From NCBI GenBank assembly GCA_964343305.1, contig CAYFJO010000005.1, positions 1 through 64,000 on the forward strand: a stretch of DNA of 64,000 bases, read 5' to 3'. Shown here in pieces: positions 9,267-16,558 of this stretch. The stretch is from CAYFJO01 sp964343305. Its GTDB lineage: Bacteria > Planctomycetota > Planctomycetia > Pirellulales > Pirellulaceae. The position numbers and the translations under genes are program-made. The notes beneath the pieces were generated by a model. The model was given only the letters and a program-made list of their open reading frames with translations. It did not search any database and had not been told where the DNA came from. Every line of letters begins with the position of its first letter. Within the stretch, counting starts at the first letter, position 1.

Positions 9267-9797
9267 ATGCAAGATTTGCCACAATCCACCGGCGACTTTG
9301 TGCAATTGATGATCAATTGCCAGAGCCGTCTGTATGCCTTTGTCCTGACGCTGGTCCATGACCCGGAACACGCCAACGAAGTGCTTCAGGAGTCCAACAT
9401 CGTGTTGTGGCAAAAGGCCGATCAATTTGAAGTGGGCACCAACTTCATCGCCTGGGCCTTCAAAATCGCCCGATATCAGGTGATGGCTCTTCGCCAGCGG
9501 CTGGCCCGCGACCGGCACGTGTTTGACGACGAGACGCTGGCCAAGGTGGCGGACTTATTCGAAACGCAAGCCGACGATTTGGACGGACGCATGTCGGCGT
9601 TGTCGCATTGCTTGAAGGACTTGCCGGACAAATCACGGGATCTCATTGACCAGCGGTACAAGGACGGCATGTCCGTCAAGGTCATCTCGGAAAAGCTCGG
9701 TCGCAAAGCGAACCAGGTCGCCGTGCAACTCCATCGGCTGCGTCAGACACTGATGCAGTGTATCCAGCGTCGGCAGCAGGCGAGTGAGCTGGCATGA
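9267..9797 (+). CDS. ECF-like RNA polymerase sigma factor
   Basis: A 176-residue sigma-70 family protein of the type common in planctomycetes and verrucomicrobia. Region 2 is seen in RLYAFVLTLVHDPEHANEVLQ and FIAWAFKIARYQV. Region 4 is the helix-turn-helix near residues 115-165 (LPDKSRDLIDQRYKDGMS, then VAVQLHRLRQTL). It directs transcription of a small regulon. Its stop overlaps the start of the FecR-like gene (ATGA at 9794), so translation of the two is coupled, as expected for a sigma/regulator pair. Confidence 0.85.
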   Translation: MQDLPQSTGDFVQLMINCQSRLYAFVLTLVHDPEHANEVLQESNIVLWQKADQFEVGTNFIAWAFKIARYQVMALRQRLARDRHVFDDETLAKVADLFETQADDLDGRMSALSHCLKDLPDKSRDLIDQRYKDGMSVKVISEKLGRKANQVAVQLHRLRQTLMQCIQRRQQASELA

Positions 9798-10594
9798 ATC
9801 CCGATTTCAAACCACCCGACGAACTTGTGGATTTGCTGGTGGCTGCCGTCGATGGCGAGCAGGACGGCGACGGCCGCGCCCGTTTGAACCAATTGGCTGC
9901 CGGCGACGCGGACGTTCGGGAGTATTACGTTCAGTACATGACCACTCACGCGATGCTCAATTGGCGGCATGGCCAGGCGTCGGCTCTGGATGTTCCGATG
10001 GCGCTGGCCGACGAACCGATTCCGCGTCCGCGAAACATTCTCTCCTGGCTGGTGAGTCTGACGGTGGCTGCGTCGCTGGTGATCGGCGTGGGCTGGTTCG
10101 TCTGGCAGGAAGTCACGCATGTCGAGCCGTTGGCGACGGTGACCGAGTCGGACGAAGTGGACGGGCCACAGGAACCTCTGCGAATCGGTGAAACGATGCG
10201 GCCGGGGGAGTATCATTTGGAATCGGGCATGCGGCGAATTCGTTTAACGTCTGGTGTTGTTATCGCCATGCAAGGTCCGGTTCGAATTGCGTTGCCCGAC
10301 GTGGGCCATGCCAAATTGGATCACGGAAGCATTCGTGTCTATGTTCCAACAAATGCCCGTGGATTCATTGTCGACGCGGCGAATGTGGAGATTCTCGATC
10401 TAGGCACCGACTTTGGAGTTTGGGTCAACACGATAGACGAGGTCGAAGTCCATGTCTTTGAGGGCAAAGTTCGGCTGAACAAATCCGTCGACGTGTCGGC
10501 CAATGAGGCGCTACGCGTCGGGGCCGGAAAAGGGACACGCAAGGTTTCCAACGTCAAGCTGAACAGCGGGATGTTTCCAGCGGTCAAGCCGTGA
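9794..10594 (+). CDS. FecR-like anti-sigma/sigma-regulator membrane protein
   Basis: A 266-residue protein with a cytoplasmic N-terminal segment of about 85 residues (the PDELVDLLVAAVDGE opening is typical of planctomycete FecR proteins). One membrane span follows at about residues 78-97 (LVSLTVAASLVIGVGWFVW), then a periplasmic FecR domain rich in beta strands (GVVIAMQGPVRIALPD, then VEVHVFEGKVRL). The start overlaps the sigma gene by four bases. It is likely to hold or activate the sigma factor in response to an envelope signal. No TonB receptor is next to it, so the signal is unknown. Confidence 0.83.
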   Translation: MNPDFKPPDELVDLLVAAVDGEQDGDGRARLNQLAAGDADVREYYVQYMTTHAMLNWRHGQASALDVPMALADEPIPRPRNILSWLVSLTVAASLVIGVGWFVWQEVTHVEPLATVTESDEVDGPQEPLRIGETMRPGEYHLESGMRRIRLTSGVVIAMQGPVRIALPDVGHAKLDHGSIRVYVPTNARGFIVDAANVEILDLGTDFGVWVNTIDEVEVHVFEGKVRLNKSVDVSANEALRVGAGKGTRKVSNVKLNSGMFPAVKP

Positions 10595-10736
10595 GGAGTG
10601 ATAGCAACCGGTTCTAGACATCAGGCGGTCCTACCAGGATGGAAGAGGTACTCCGGATGTCCCACTGCCAGTTGTTTTGGATAACAAGAGTATTGTCTGT
10701 TGGGTAGTGTTCTAACTTTGTGTGGCTTGAAGAATC

Positions 10737-10767
10737 GCAGCCCGGCTACTGCGAGTAGCCGGGCTGC
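10737..10767. repeat. Perfect palindromic unit, 14-bp stem with GCG loop
   Basis: Two arms of 14 bases (GCAGCCCGGCTACT and its exact complement) flank the loop GCG. There is no T-tract, so this is not a classical terminator. It is a single unit of the palindrome type that recurs in the window (long stem, three-base loop). The rest of the 10595-10908 gap shows no gene. Confidence 0.75.
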
Positions 10768-10908
10768 TAAGACCATGCGGACACACACTATTAGGACACT
10801 TCCGTCTGTTGAAGCCCGTTGACAGGGCGGATGCATTTGCCAAAATATCTCAGTCCTGCCCGTTAAATCCCACCTAAACCTCCCATCTTATTTTCAGAGG
10901 AACAGAAA

Positions 10909-11436
10909 GTGCAATCACTCACGATCGCTGTGGGCCTGCTGTGCGCCAACACCTTTTTGCTGGACAAACCCGCCAACACCGAACAGAAAAAGCCGCCTCT
11001 TCATCAGCATCCCACGTTGCTCGATATGCTGAAGCGAAACAACGAACTACGCCGGTCGCAAGAACTGCGGTCGCACCGCATTAATCCGCTGCTGACCAAG
11101 GCGGCGCAAGACCATGCTTGGTTCATGGCGCGAACCGGCCAGTTCAGCCACTTCTCCAACGGCGACCCCAAGAAGCGAGCAACAAAGTTCGGCTACCAAG
11201 GCAGCCTCCGTGAGAATATTGCTCTTGGTCAGACAAGCGTCAAAGAGGCGTTTCAAGATTGGCGGAACAGCAACGGTCACTGGCGATCGATCATTAGCAA
11301 GACGACGGATGCTGGGTTTGGTTACGCGATCAGCAAAGATGGCCAAACGTATTGGGTAGCGGTTTACGGGACGCCGGTTGAAGAAAATCCGAATGACGAA
11401 ATACCCAATGACGAAAGAAAACCGAAATCCGAATGA
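10909..11436 (+). CDS. CAP (SCP/PR1) domain secreted protein
   Basis: A 175-residue protein with the CAP fold signature: N..R......INPLLTKAAQDHAW, GQFSHFSNGDP, RENIALG, then DWRNSNGHWRSI. The His in SHF, the Glu in REN and the His in GHW are the conserved cavity residues. The N-terminus is short but hydrophobic and may act as a signal peptide. The start is GTG at 10909, with AGAGGA about eight bases upstream. The last 17 residues (from about ENPNDEIPNDERKPK) are low-complexity and are encoded by an arm of the AT-rich inverted repeat that continues past the stop, so the native C-terminus was probably replaced. The role of bacterial CAP proteins is mostly unknown. Confidence 0.82.
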   Translation: MQSLTIAVGLLCANTFLLDKPANTEQKKPPLHQHPTLLDMLKRNNELRRSQELRSHRINPLLTKAAQDHAWFMARTGQFSHFSNGDPKKRATKFGYQGSLRENIALGQTSVKEAFQDWRNSNGHWRSIISKTTDAGFGYAISKDGQTYWVAVYGTPVEENPNDEIPNDERKPKSE

Positions 11437-11552
11437 CCGAAATTGATAGTCCCAGGCGCGACAGGAGTGCGTTTTTGGATTTCGTTCTTCGCCATTCCTT
11501 CATCATTGAGTATTTCGTCATTTCTTCGCCGGGTGTTTCGTCATTCGTCATG
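11379..11552. repeat. AT-rich imperfect inverted repeat (AATGACGAAATAC type)
   Basis: The left arm (about 11379-11438) contains tandem AATGACGAA and AAATCCGAATGAC words. The right arm (about 11476-11552) holds the complementary words TTCGTCATT, TATTTCGTCATT and GGATTTCG. The left arm covers the 3' end of the CAP gene, including its stop codon. The copies are degenerate and look like an old dispersed element. Confidence 0.55.
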
Positions 11553-11671
11553 CCAGCAATGCATGCTTGGACTGATATGGATCGAATTCGTGATCTCGTT
11601 TAGAACTACGCCCTCGTGCTGGCATGACGCCACGCCTTCGTATGAACTTTTTCTTTGGGTAAGGATGCCCT

Positions 11672-12634
11672 ATGTCTGTTCAAGAGATTTCTCGCGACGT
11701 TCCCATCTTCGTCGCAGGCCATCGAGGACTTGTCGGCTCGGCGCTGGTTCGACGGCTCGCCGCTGACGGTTGTTCCAACATTTTGACCACCAGTCGTCAC
11801 GAAGTGGATTTGCGAGACGCGAGCGCCGTCGACGCGTGGTTTGTTCGCAATCGTCCTCAGCTCGTTTTTCTTGCCGCCGGCACGGTTGGCGGAATTCTGG
11901 CGAACTCAACACGTCCTGCCGAATTCTTGTATGACAATCTGATGATCCACGCCAACGTGATTCATGCCAGTTATCGATTCGGCGTCGAGCGTCTGCTGTA
12001 CTTGGGCAGTTCGTGTATCTATCCCCGCGATTGCCCGCAGCCGATGAAGGAAGAATACCTGCTGAGCGGTGCGCTGGAGTGGACGAACGAGCCGTACTCA
12101 ATCGCAAAGATCTCGGGCATCAAGATGTGCCAGTCCTACCGCCGGCAGTACGGTTGCGACTTTCATTCCGCCATGCCGACGAATTTGTACGGCACGAACG
12201 ACAATTTCGACCTCGAAAGCTCGCATGTCTTGCCGGCCTTGATGCGCAAATTCCATGAAGCCAAAGTCAACCGTGTGCCGAGCGTCCCCATCTGGGGCAC
12301 GGGGACGCCGCGTCGCGAATTGCTGAACGTCGACGATTTGGCCGATGCCTGCGTGTTTCTCATGAAGCACTACGAAGAGGACGGGCACATCAACATTGGC
12401 ACCGGCGAAGACTTGACGATTCGGGAACTCGCCGAATTGGTGCGTGAAATTGTCTATCCCCAAGCAAAAATCGAGTTTGACACCTCTCGACCGGACGGCA
12501 CTCCGAGGAAACAATTGGATGTCAGCCGCCTGCACGCGATGGGCTGGCGGCATCAAATTGAACTTCGCGACGGCGTACGTGCGACCTACGAGTGGTTCCA
12601 GCAAAACGTCGACATCACCTCCGCGGCTTCGTAA
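11672..12634 (+). CDS. fcl: GDP-L-fucose synthase
   Basis: A 320-residue extended SDR enzyme that epimerises and reduces GDP-4-keto-6-deoxy-mannose to GDP-L-fucose in the cytoplasm. Visible features are the NADP-binding start (IFVAGHRGLVGSALVRRL, GxxGxxG), the LFLAAGTVGGI-like stretch (residues 65-75), the SSCIYP box and the catalytic Y142-x3-K146 in EPYSIAK. The length matches the family. It shares one base with the start of the GDP-mannose dehydratase gene (TAATG), so the two consecutive enzymes of the pathway are translationally coupled. The product would feed surface polysaccharide. Confidence 0.93.
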   Translation: MSVQEISRDVPIFVAGHRGLVGSALVRRLAADGCSNILTTSRHEVDLRDASAVDAWFVRNRPQLVFLAAGTVGGILANSTRPAEFLYDNLMIHANVIHASYRFGVERLLYLGSSCIYPRDCPQPMKEEYLLSGALEWTNEPYSIAKISGIKMCQSYRRQYGCDFHSAMPTNLYGTNDNFDLESSHVLPALMRKFHEAKVNRVPSVPIWGTGTPRRELLNVDDLADACVFLMKHYEEDGHINIGTGEDLTIRELAELVREIVYPQAKIEFDTSRPDGTPRKQLDVSRLHAMGWRHQIELRDGVRATYEWFQQNVDITSAAS

Positions 12635-13680
12635 TGCCCAGTAGTGCCAACTTGAGCAAACGAGCTTTGATCACCGGGATCACCGGCCAGGATGGTTCGT
12701 ATCTTGCAGAGTTGCTGTTGAAGGAAGGCTATGAAGTTTTTGGGATGGTTCGCCGCAGTTCGTCGACCAATACCAGCCGCATTGAACACCTGCTCGCCGA
12801 GCACGGCAATTCGGCCGGCAGAATTCACCTGGTGTACGCCGACCTTTGCGACGCGTCGTCAATCAACCAGATGATGCAAAGTGTACGGCCTGACGAAATC
12901 TATAACCTTGCCGCGCAATCGCATGTCCAGGTTTCGTTTGAAATGCCGGTTTACACAGGCGACGTCACCGCGATCGGCGTGGCTCGGCTGCTGGAAGGAA
13001 TGCGCAAGGTCGCACCTGACGCTCGATTCTATCAGGCTTCGTCCTCCGAAATGTTTGGCAAGGTGGTCGAATCGCCGCAAACCGAATCGACGCCGTTCTA
13101 TCCGCGCAGTCCTTATGGTACCGCGAAAGCGTACGCGTTCTATTTGACCAGGAACTATCGTGAATCGTTCGGTACGTTTGCCACAAACGGAATCCTTTTC
13201 AATCACGAGTCGCCTCGACGCGGCAATACGTTTGTGACTCGAAAAATCACGCAAGCCGTTGCTCAAATCAAACGGGGACGAACAGACCCTTTGCGGTTGG
13301 GCAACCTGGAAGCGCGGCGAGACTGGGGATTTGCAGGCGACTACGTCGAAGCGATCTGGCTAATGATGCAAGCGGACCAGCCCGACGATTTCGTGATTGC
13401 CACGGGCAAAAGCCATTCGGTGCGCCAGTGGTGCGAGTTGGCGTTCGAACGAGTCGAATTGCCGATCACATGGGAAGGCGAAGGAATCCACGAAAAGGGA
13501 ATGGGGCCGGACGGAAACGTGCTGATCGAAATCGACGCACAATACTTTCGGCCCAGCGAAGTCGATCGCTTAATCGGCGATGCGAGCAAGGCGAAGCGTG
13601 ACCTCGGATGGGAGCCCAAGGTGGGATTCCACGAACTTGTGGAAATCATGGTCGACGCGGATCTGAACGAACTGCACTAG
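12634..13680 (+). CDS. gmd: GDP-mannose 4,6-dehydratase
   Basis: A 348-residue SDR enzyme that makes GDP-4-keto-6-deoxy-D-mannose, the substrate of the preceding gene product. It shows TGITGQDGSYLAELLL near the N-terminus, NLAAQSHVQVSFEMP, the SSSEMFG box (Ser/Glu catalytic residues), SPYGTAKAY (YxxxK) and FNHESPRRG. The start at 12634 is used because it overlaps the fcl stop and puts the nucleotide-binding motif at the usual position; an upstream in-frame ATG would add 14 unusual residues. The order fcl-gmd is the reverse of the common gmd-fcl order. Confidence 0.94.
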   Translation: MPSSANLSKRALITGITGQDGSYLAELLLKEGYEVFGMVRRSSSTNTSRIEHLLAEHGNSAGRIHLVYADLCDASSINQMMQSVRPDEIYNLAAQSHVQVSFEMPVYTGDVTAIGVARLLEGMRKVAPDARFYQASSSEMFGKVVESPQTESTPFYPRSPYGTAKAYAFYLTRNYRESFGTFATNGILFNHESPRRGNTFVTRKITQAVAQIKRGRTDPLRLGNLEARRDWGFAGDYVEAIWLMMQADQPDDFVIATGKSHSVRQWCELAFERVELPITWEGEGIHEKGMGPDGNVLIEIDAQYFRPSEVDRLIGDASKAKRDLGWEPKVGFHELVEIMVDADLNELH

Positions 13681-14054
13681 CCCGTCCAGAATTCGTTGCC
13701 GGTGTTTTCCGATTCCGCGTACGGCACATCCGCACTGGATTCCGACTCTCCGGACTGTTCCACCGATTCCGTTTCTGCAACTTCCGGAGCCGGTTCGTCC
13801 TCCGGCGTTTCTTCCACGGCAGGAGCGCTCGAAGGTGTCTCGCTCAGCGTCGCGGCTTTGACCGCGGGATCAGTCACGCGGTCCTTAAATGCCAACACCT
13901 CTTTCAGGCAGTCCATGCACATGTCCACATCTGACATGAAACCACTGTCAAACGTGACCGACACACCCACGAGGTTGTCTTTCTCACAAACGACACAATG
14001 GATTGGATTTTCTTCGGAGTAATACTTGGCAATACGTGCGGCAATGTAACTCAT
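13677..14054 (-). CDS. Small protein with a two-CxxC zinc-ribbon-like head and acidic tail
   Basis: A 125-residue protein. The first 50 residues carry two CxxC pairs (HCVVC and MCMDC) that could hold one zinc ion. After residue 60 the sequence is a low-complexity Glu/Ser/Pro/Ala tail. The chosen start (MSYIAARIAKYY) has GAGAGA upstream; the longer in-frame extension is poor in coding signal. It converges on gmd with a four-base overlap. The layout resembles small planctomycete zinc proteins of unknown function. No role is proposed. Confidence 0.6.
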   Translation of the reverse strand: MSYIAARIAKYYSEENPIHCVVCEKDNLVGVSVTFDSGFMSDVDMCMDCLKEVLAFKDRVTDPAVKAATLSETPSSAPAVEETPEDEPAPEVAETESVEQSGESESSADVPYAESENTGNEFWTG

Positions 14055-14369
14055 TTTGTCTCTCACAAAGAGGGTGTATTGATTGAAAGTTGTTGATTGA
14101 CGAACAGGTAGATGTGATAAGTGATTCATTCCACTGCCCATTTCTATTATTGGTGCAAAACAGGACCAACGCAACGATTTCGCCTCTATTCCGACCAAAC
14201 ATGCTGGCAATTCCGAATTTGCCAATGAGGTAAGCCGTAGCGATTCGCTGGGGCGAATTCACCCGTTTGGAATTGGCATTGACGGCTCTCCGCGTTTCTT
14301 TGAACATACCCACCGAATGTGAACGTCTCTTCTGCCCAATTCACACTCAAACCATTCAGTGTAATCGCC
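14055..14369. other. Divergent intergenic region, no gene seen
   Basis: This lies between two divergent small genes and should hold both promoters. No RNA gene, strong palindrome or clear promoter box was identified. Confidence 0.45.
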
Positions 14370-14615
14370 ATGTCCGATCAAAAAGACGCAAGGCTCCCAT
14401 CGTGGCAATTCACTCTTTCTAAGTTGATGATCGGCATTGCGGTCCTGGGCGTTTTGCTGATGATCCCTCAGGCGATCAGCGGCAATCCGATCGCGCGAAT
14501 GGTTTTGATCCTGACACTATATCCCCTCGCCCTCTGGATCGCTGTCGAGTTTGTCCGCAAGTATGTTGTTCAAATGGACGCGGAACAACATGATGGCGGT
14601 TTTCCGAGAATCTAG
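14370..14615 (+). CDS. Small two-span membrane protein
   Basis: An 81-residue protein with two hydrophobic spans (LMIGIAVLGVLLMIPQAI and MVLILTLYPLALWIAVEFV), separated by a short polar turn. It opens with a PSWQFTLSKL phrase reminiscent of the RFSL-type planctomycete membrane proteins. The ATG at 14370 is preferred to an upstream in-frame ATG that would add a non-conserved leader. It overlaps the convergent methylase stop by four bases. Function unknown. Confidence 0.5.
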   Translation: MSDQKDARLPSWQFTLSKLMIGIAVLGVLLMIPQAISGNPIARMVLILTLYPLALWIAVEFVRKYVVQMDAEQHDGGFPRI

Positions 14616-16549
14616 TGCTTCGCCGATATGCGTTGTTCGGTTGATCCAAGCACATCGAGCAGGTCTTGTCGGGCAATCCCATAGACTTCTGCTAAAAGAC
14701 CATTTGCCCCAACTCGATCCATCGCCATCAAACACTCTCTCTGTTTGTCGCTGAGCCGTGGGATGCCAAACTTCTCGATAAAATTCTTCTGGTAACACTG
14801 ATAGCCGCCTTCGATTTGAAAGCTGGTTAACGTGGCGTAATAGTGCATGACATCGGAATTGAGGATGAATTGGAGCAGTTCAAGCGGCATGTCAAAACCA
14901 AGTGTTCCTTGCTGGGGCAGCGAAATACTATAGCCGTTGCAGAACAACTGGTCCGAGGAATCGAGCATAAAGTTCGGTCGTCGATCAAACGTTTTAGTAA
15001 GCAATTTCGGGCCCGGCGATTCCCGCCCTTGAGATCTTCCCCACGCATACCAGCCTTCTGCATTCGGCTTACCCTTATCGCGTGTACCGAGGACGTCGCG
15101 ATGTCGCGATAGATGCGAGAAAGCGCTCGGAAAGCGCTCGCGAAATCGATCGACCGGAATCAAATAGAACTTCCCGTTAACTTTCTCATAAGGAAACAGA
15201 ATGCGCGTGCGGTTTCTCTGGAGATCTCTTTCATCGCCCAAATCCGCAACTTTTACAGCGGGCCTTGTCGCTTCGCGTTCGATGATCGATTTATGACCGT
15301 CTGGACCTTTGGCGACGCACGTATCGCCGGTGTCCTCGACCAGGTACACTGCATCGCGCAACGTTGCAAATCCCACACGAATTTCAGCCACCTCACCAAG
15401 CGGCACGCCCGCCGTTTCGATCCGCTGCAGATTCCCAAAATGCGAACCGCTCGCCAACCGCCACTTCTTGGGATCAAGTTGATCAAGTGGAATGCGTGCA
15501 ATCGAATCACCTTGCATTGACAGGACGTTTGCCTTGGCAGGGCTCGTGCCACTCAGTCGCGCGAATTCAATTTGGTCGTGGCTCGCGCTGCTCAGGAACA
15601 AGAGGCATGTGTATGCACTCGCGTTGGCAAACAAATGTTCGTGACCAAAGTCGATAATCCGCCGCACGCAACGATGTTCATGAAGATATCGACGAAGTGG
15701 TTCGCCGGCCAACGACGTAAAGAAGTTGTTTTGAGTGATGTATGCAAGCTGGCCGTTGGATGACAACATTCGATAACCGGCGACGAGAAACAGCAACGCC
15801 AGGCTGTAACTACCTTTGATCAAGTCGCCGTACTTTTCTTCAAGCCGCTTGCGGTAGTCAACCGGCAAGTTTTGCAATTTGACATAGGGCGGATTGGTCG
15901 TCACAACGTCGTAGCCGGCCGGATCCGCGTCGTCGAGCAAGGAATCTTTCACCTGAAACCGAAACCCGTCGCGCGGTGGACTCACTCCCTTCGAAAGCAA
16001 AAAAAGTTCCGCTAAACACCGGGCGTGATCAATGGCCAGCGCATCGCGATCAAATCCGATCAAACAATCCGCAAACGCATGTTCGAATGATATGCCAAGT
16101 TGATGATGCAGAATCTCCGCCGCACACAACAAGAATCCACCAGAGCCACAGGCCGGGTCACAAATCACGGGTGATGAAAGATTCATGCCAAGGTTCTGCA
16201 AGGCATCACTGACGAGATAGTCGATGACCCATTCGGGCGTATACACCACACCGTGACTGCGGCGATGTTCTGTGTCCATTAGCGATTCAAAACTGAATTC
16301 CAACTCCTTCAAGTTTGGATTTCGCAGCGCGTCCGGCAACGGAACGTCCGCCGACTCTCGCTCGACAATCTCCATCACTGCTGAACAGCGACGGAGTCTC
16401 TGCTTCGAGACATCGTTTGCTGCGATCCACTCTCGAACAAGGGCCGAACGGATGATCGCAGGTTCGAACGAGCGGCAGAGTTGCGAGATGCCGCCGGCAA
16501 TGGCATTGGACTTCAACTTGTGCTTGCGTTTCCGTACGCCCGCGGTCAT
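14612..16549 (-). CDS. N6-adenine DNA methyltransferase, Eco57I/TaqI type
   Basis: A 645-residue enzyme that methylates adenine in a specific DNA sequence. Motif I is DPACGSGGFLL (about residues 131-141) and the catalytic motif IV is NPPY, in VVTTNPPYVKL. The lead-in HGVVYTPEWVIDYLVSDAL is typical of the class. The C-terminal half fits a TaqI-like target-recognition domain (VPLGEVAEIRVGFATL). I see no PD-(D/E)xK nuclease motif in the approximately 95-residue N-terminus, so a type IIG enzyme is not supported. It starts nine bases after the prolyl oligopeptidase stop, with AGGA overlapping that TAG, so the two are coupled. It may be an orphan methylase, a decayed R-M system, or part of a system with unrecognised partners. 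Confidence 0.85.
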   Translation of the reverse strand: MTAGVRKRKHKLKSNAIAGGISQLCRSFEPAIIRSALVREWIAANDVSKQRLRRCSAVMEIVERESADVPLPDALRNPNLKELEFSFESLMDTEHRRSHGVVYTPEWVIDYLVSDALQNLGMNLSSPVICDPACGSGGFLLCAAEILHHQLGISFEHAFADCLIGFDRDALAIDHARCLAELFLLSKGVSPPRDGFRFQVKDSLLDDADPAGYDVVTTNPPYVKLQNLPVDYRKRLEEKYGDLIKGSYSLALLFLVAGYRMLSSNGQLAYITQNNFFTSLAGEPLRRYLHEHRCVRRIIDFGHEHLFANASAYTCLLFLSSASHDQIEFARLSGTSPAKANVLSMQGDSIARIPLDQLDPKKWRLASGSHFGNLQRIETAGVPLGEVAEIRVGFATLRDAVYLVEDTGDTCVAKGPDGHKSIIEREATRPAVKVADLGDERDLQRNRTRILFPYEKVNGKFYLIPVDRFRERFPSAFSHLSRHRDVLGTRDKGKPNAEGWYAWGRSQGRESPGPKLLTKTFDRRPNFMLDSSDQLFCNGYSISLPQQGTLGFDMPLELLQFILNSDVMHYYATLTSFQIEGGYQCYQKNFIEKFGIPRLSDKQRECLMAMDRVGANGLLAEVYGIARQDLLDVLGSTEQRISAKH

Positions 16550-16558
16550 GGCAACGTC

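Noticed and set aside
10737..10767. Intrinsic terminator for the sigma/FecR pair
   Set aside because: The stem is strong but no T-tract follows on either strand, and the same type of unit occurs inside a coding region.
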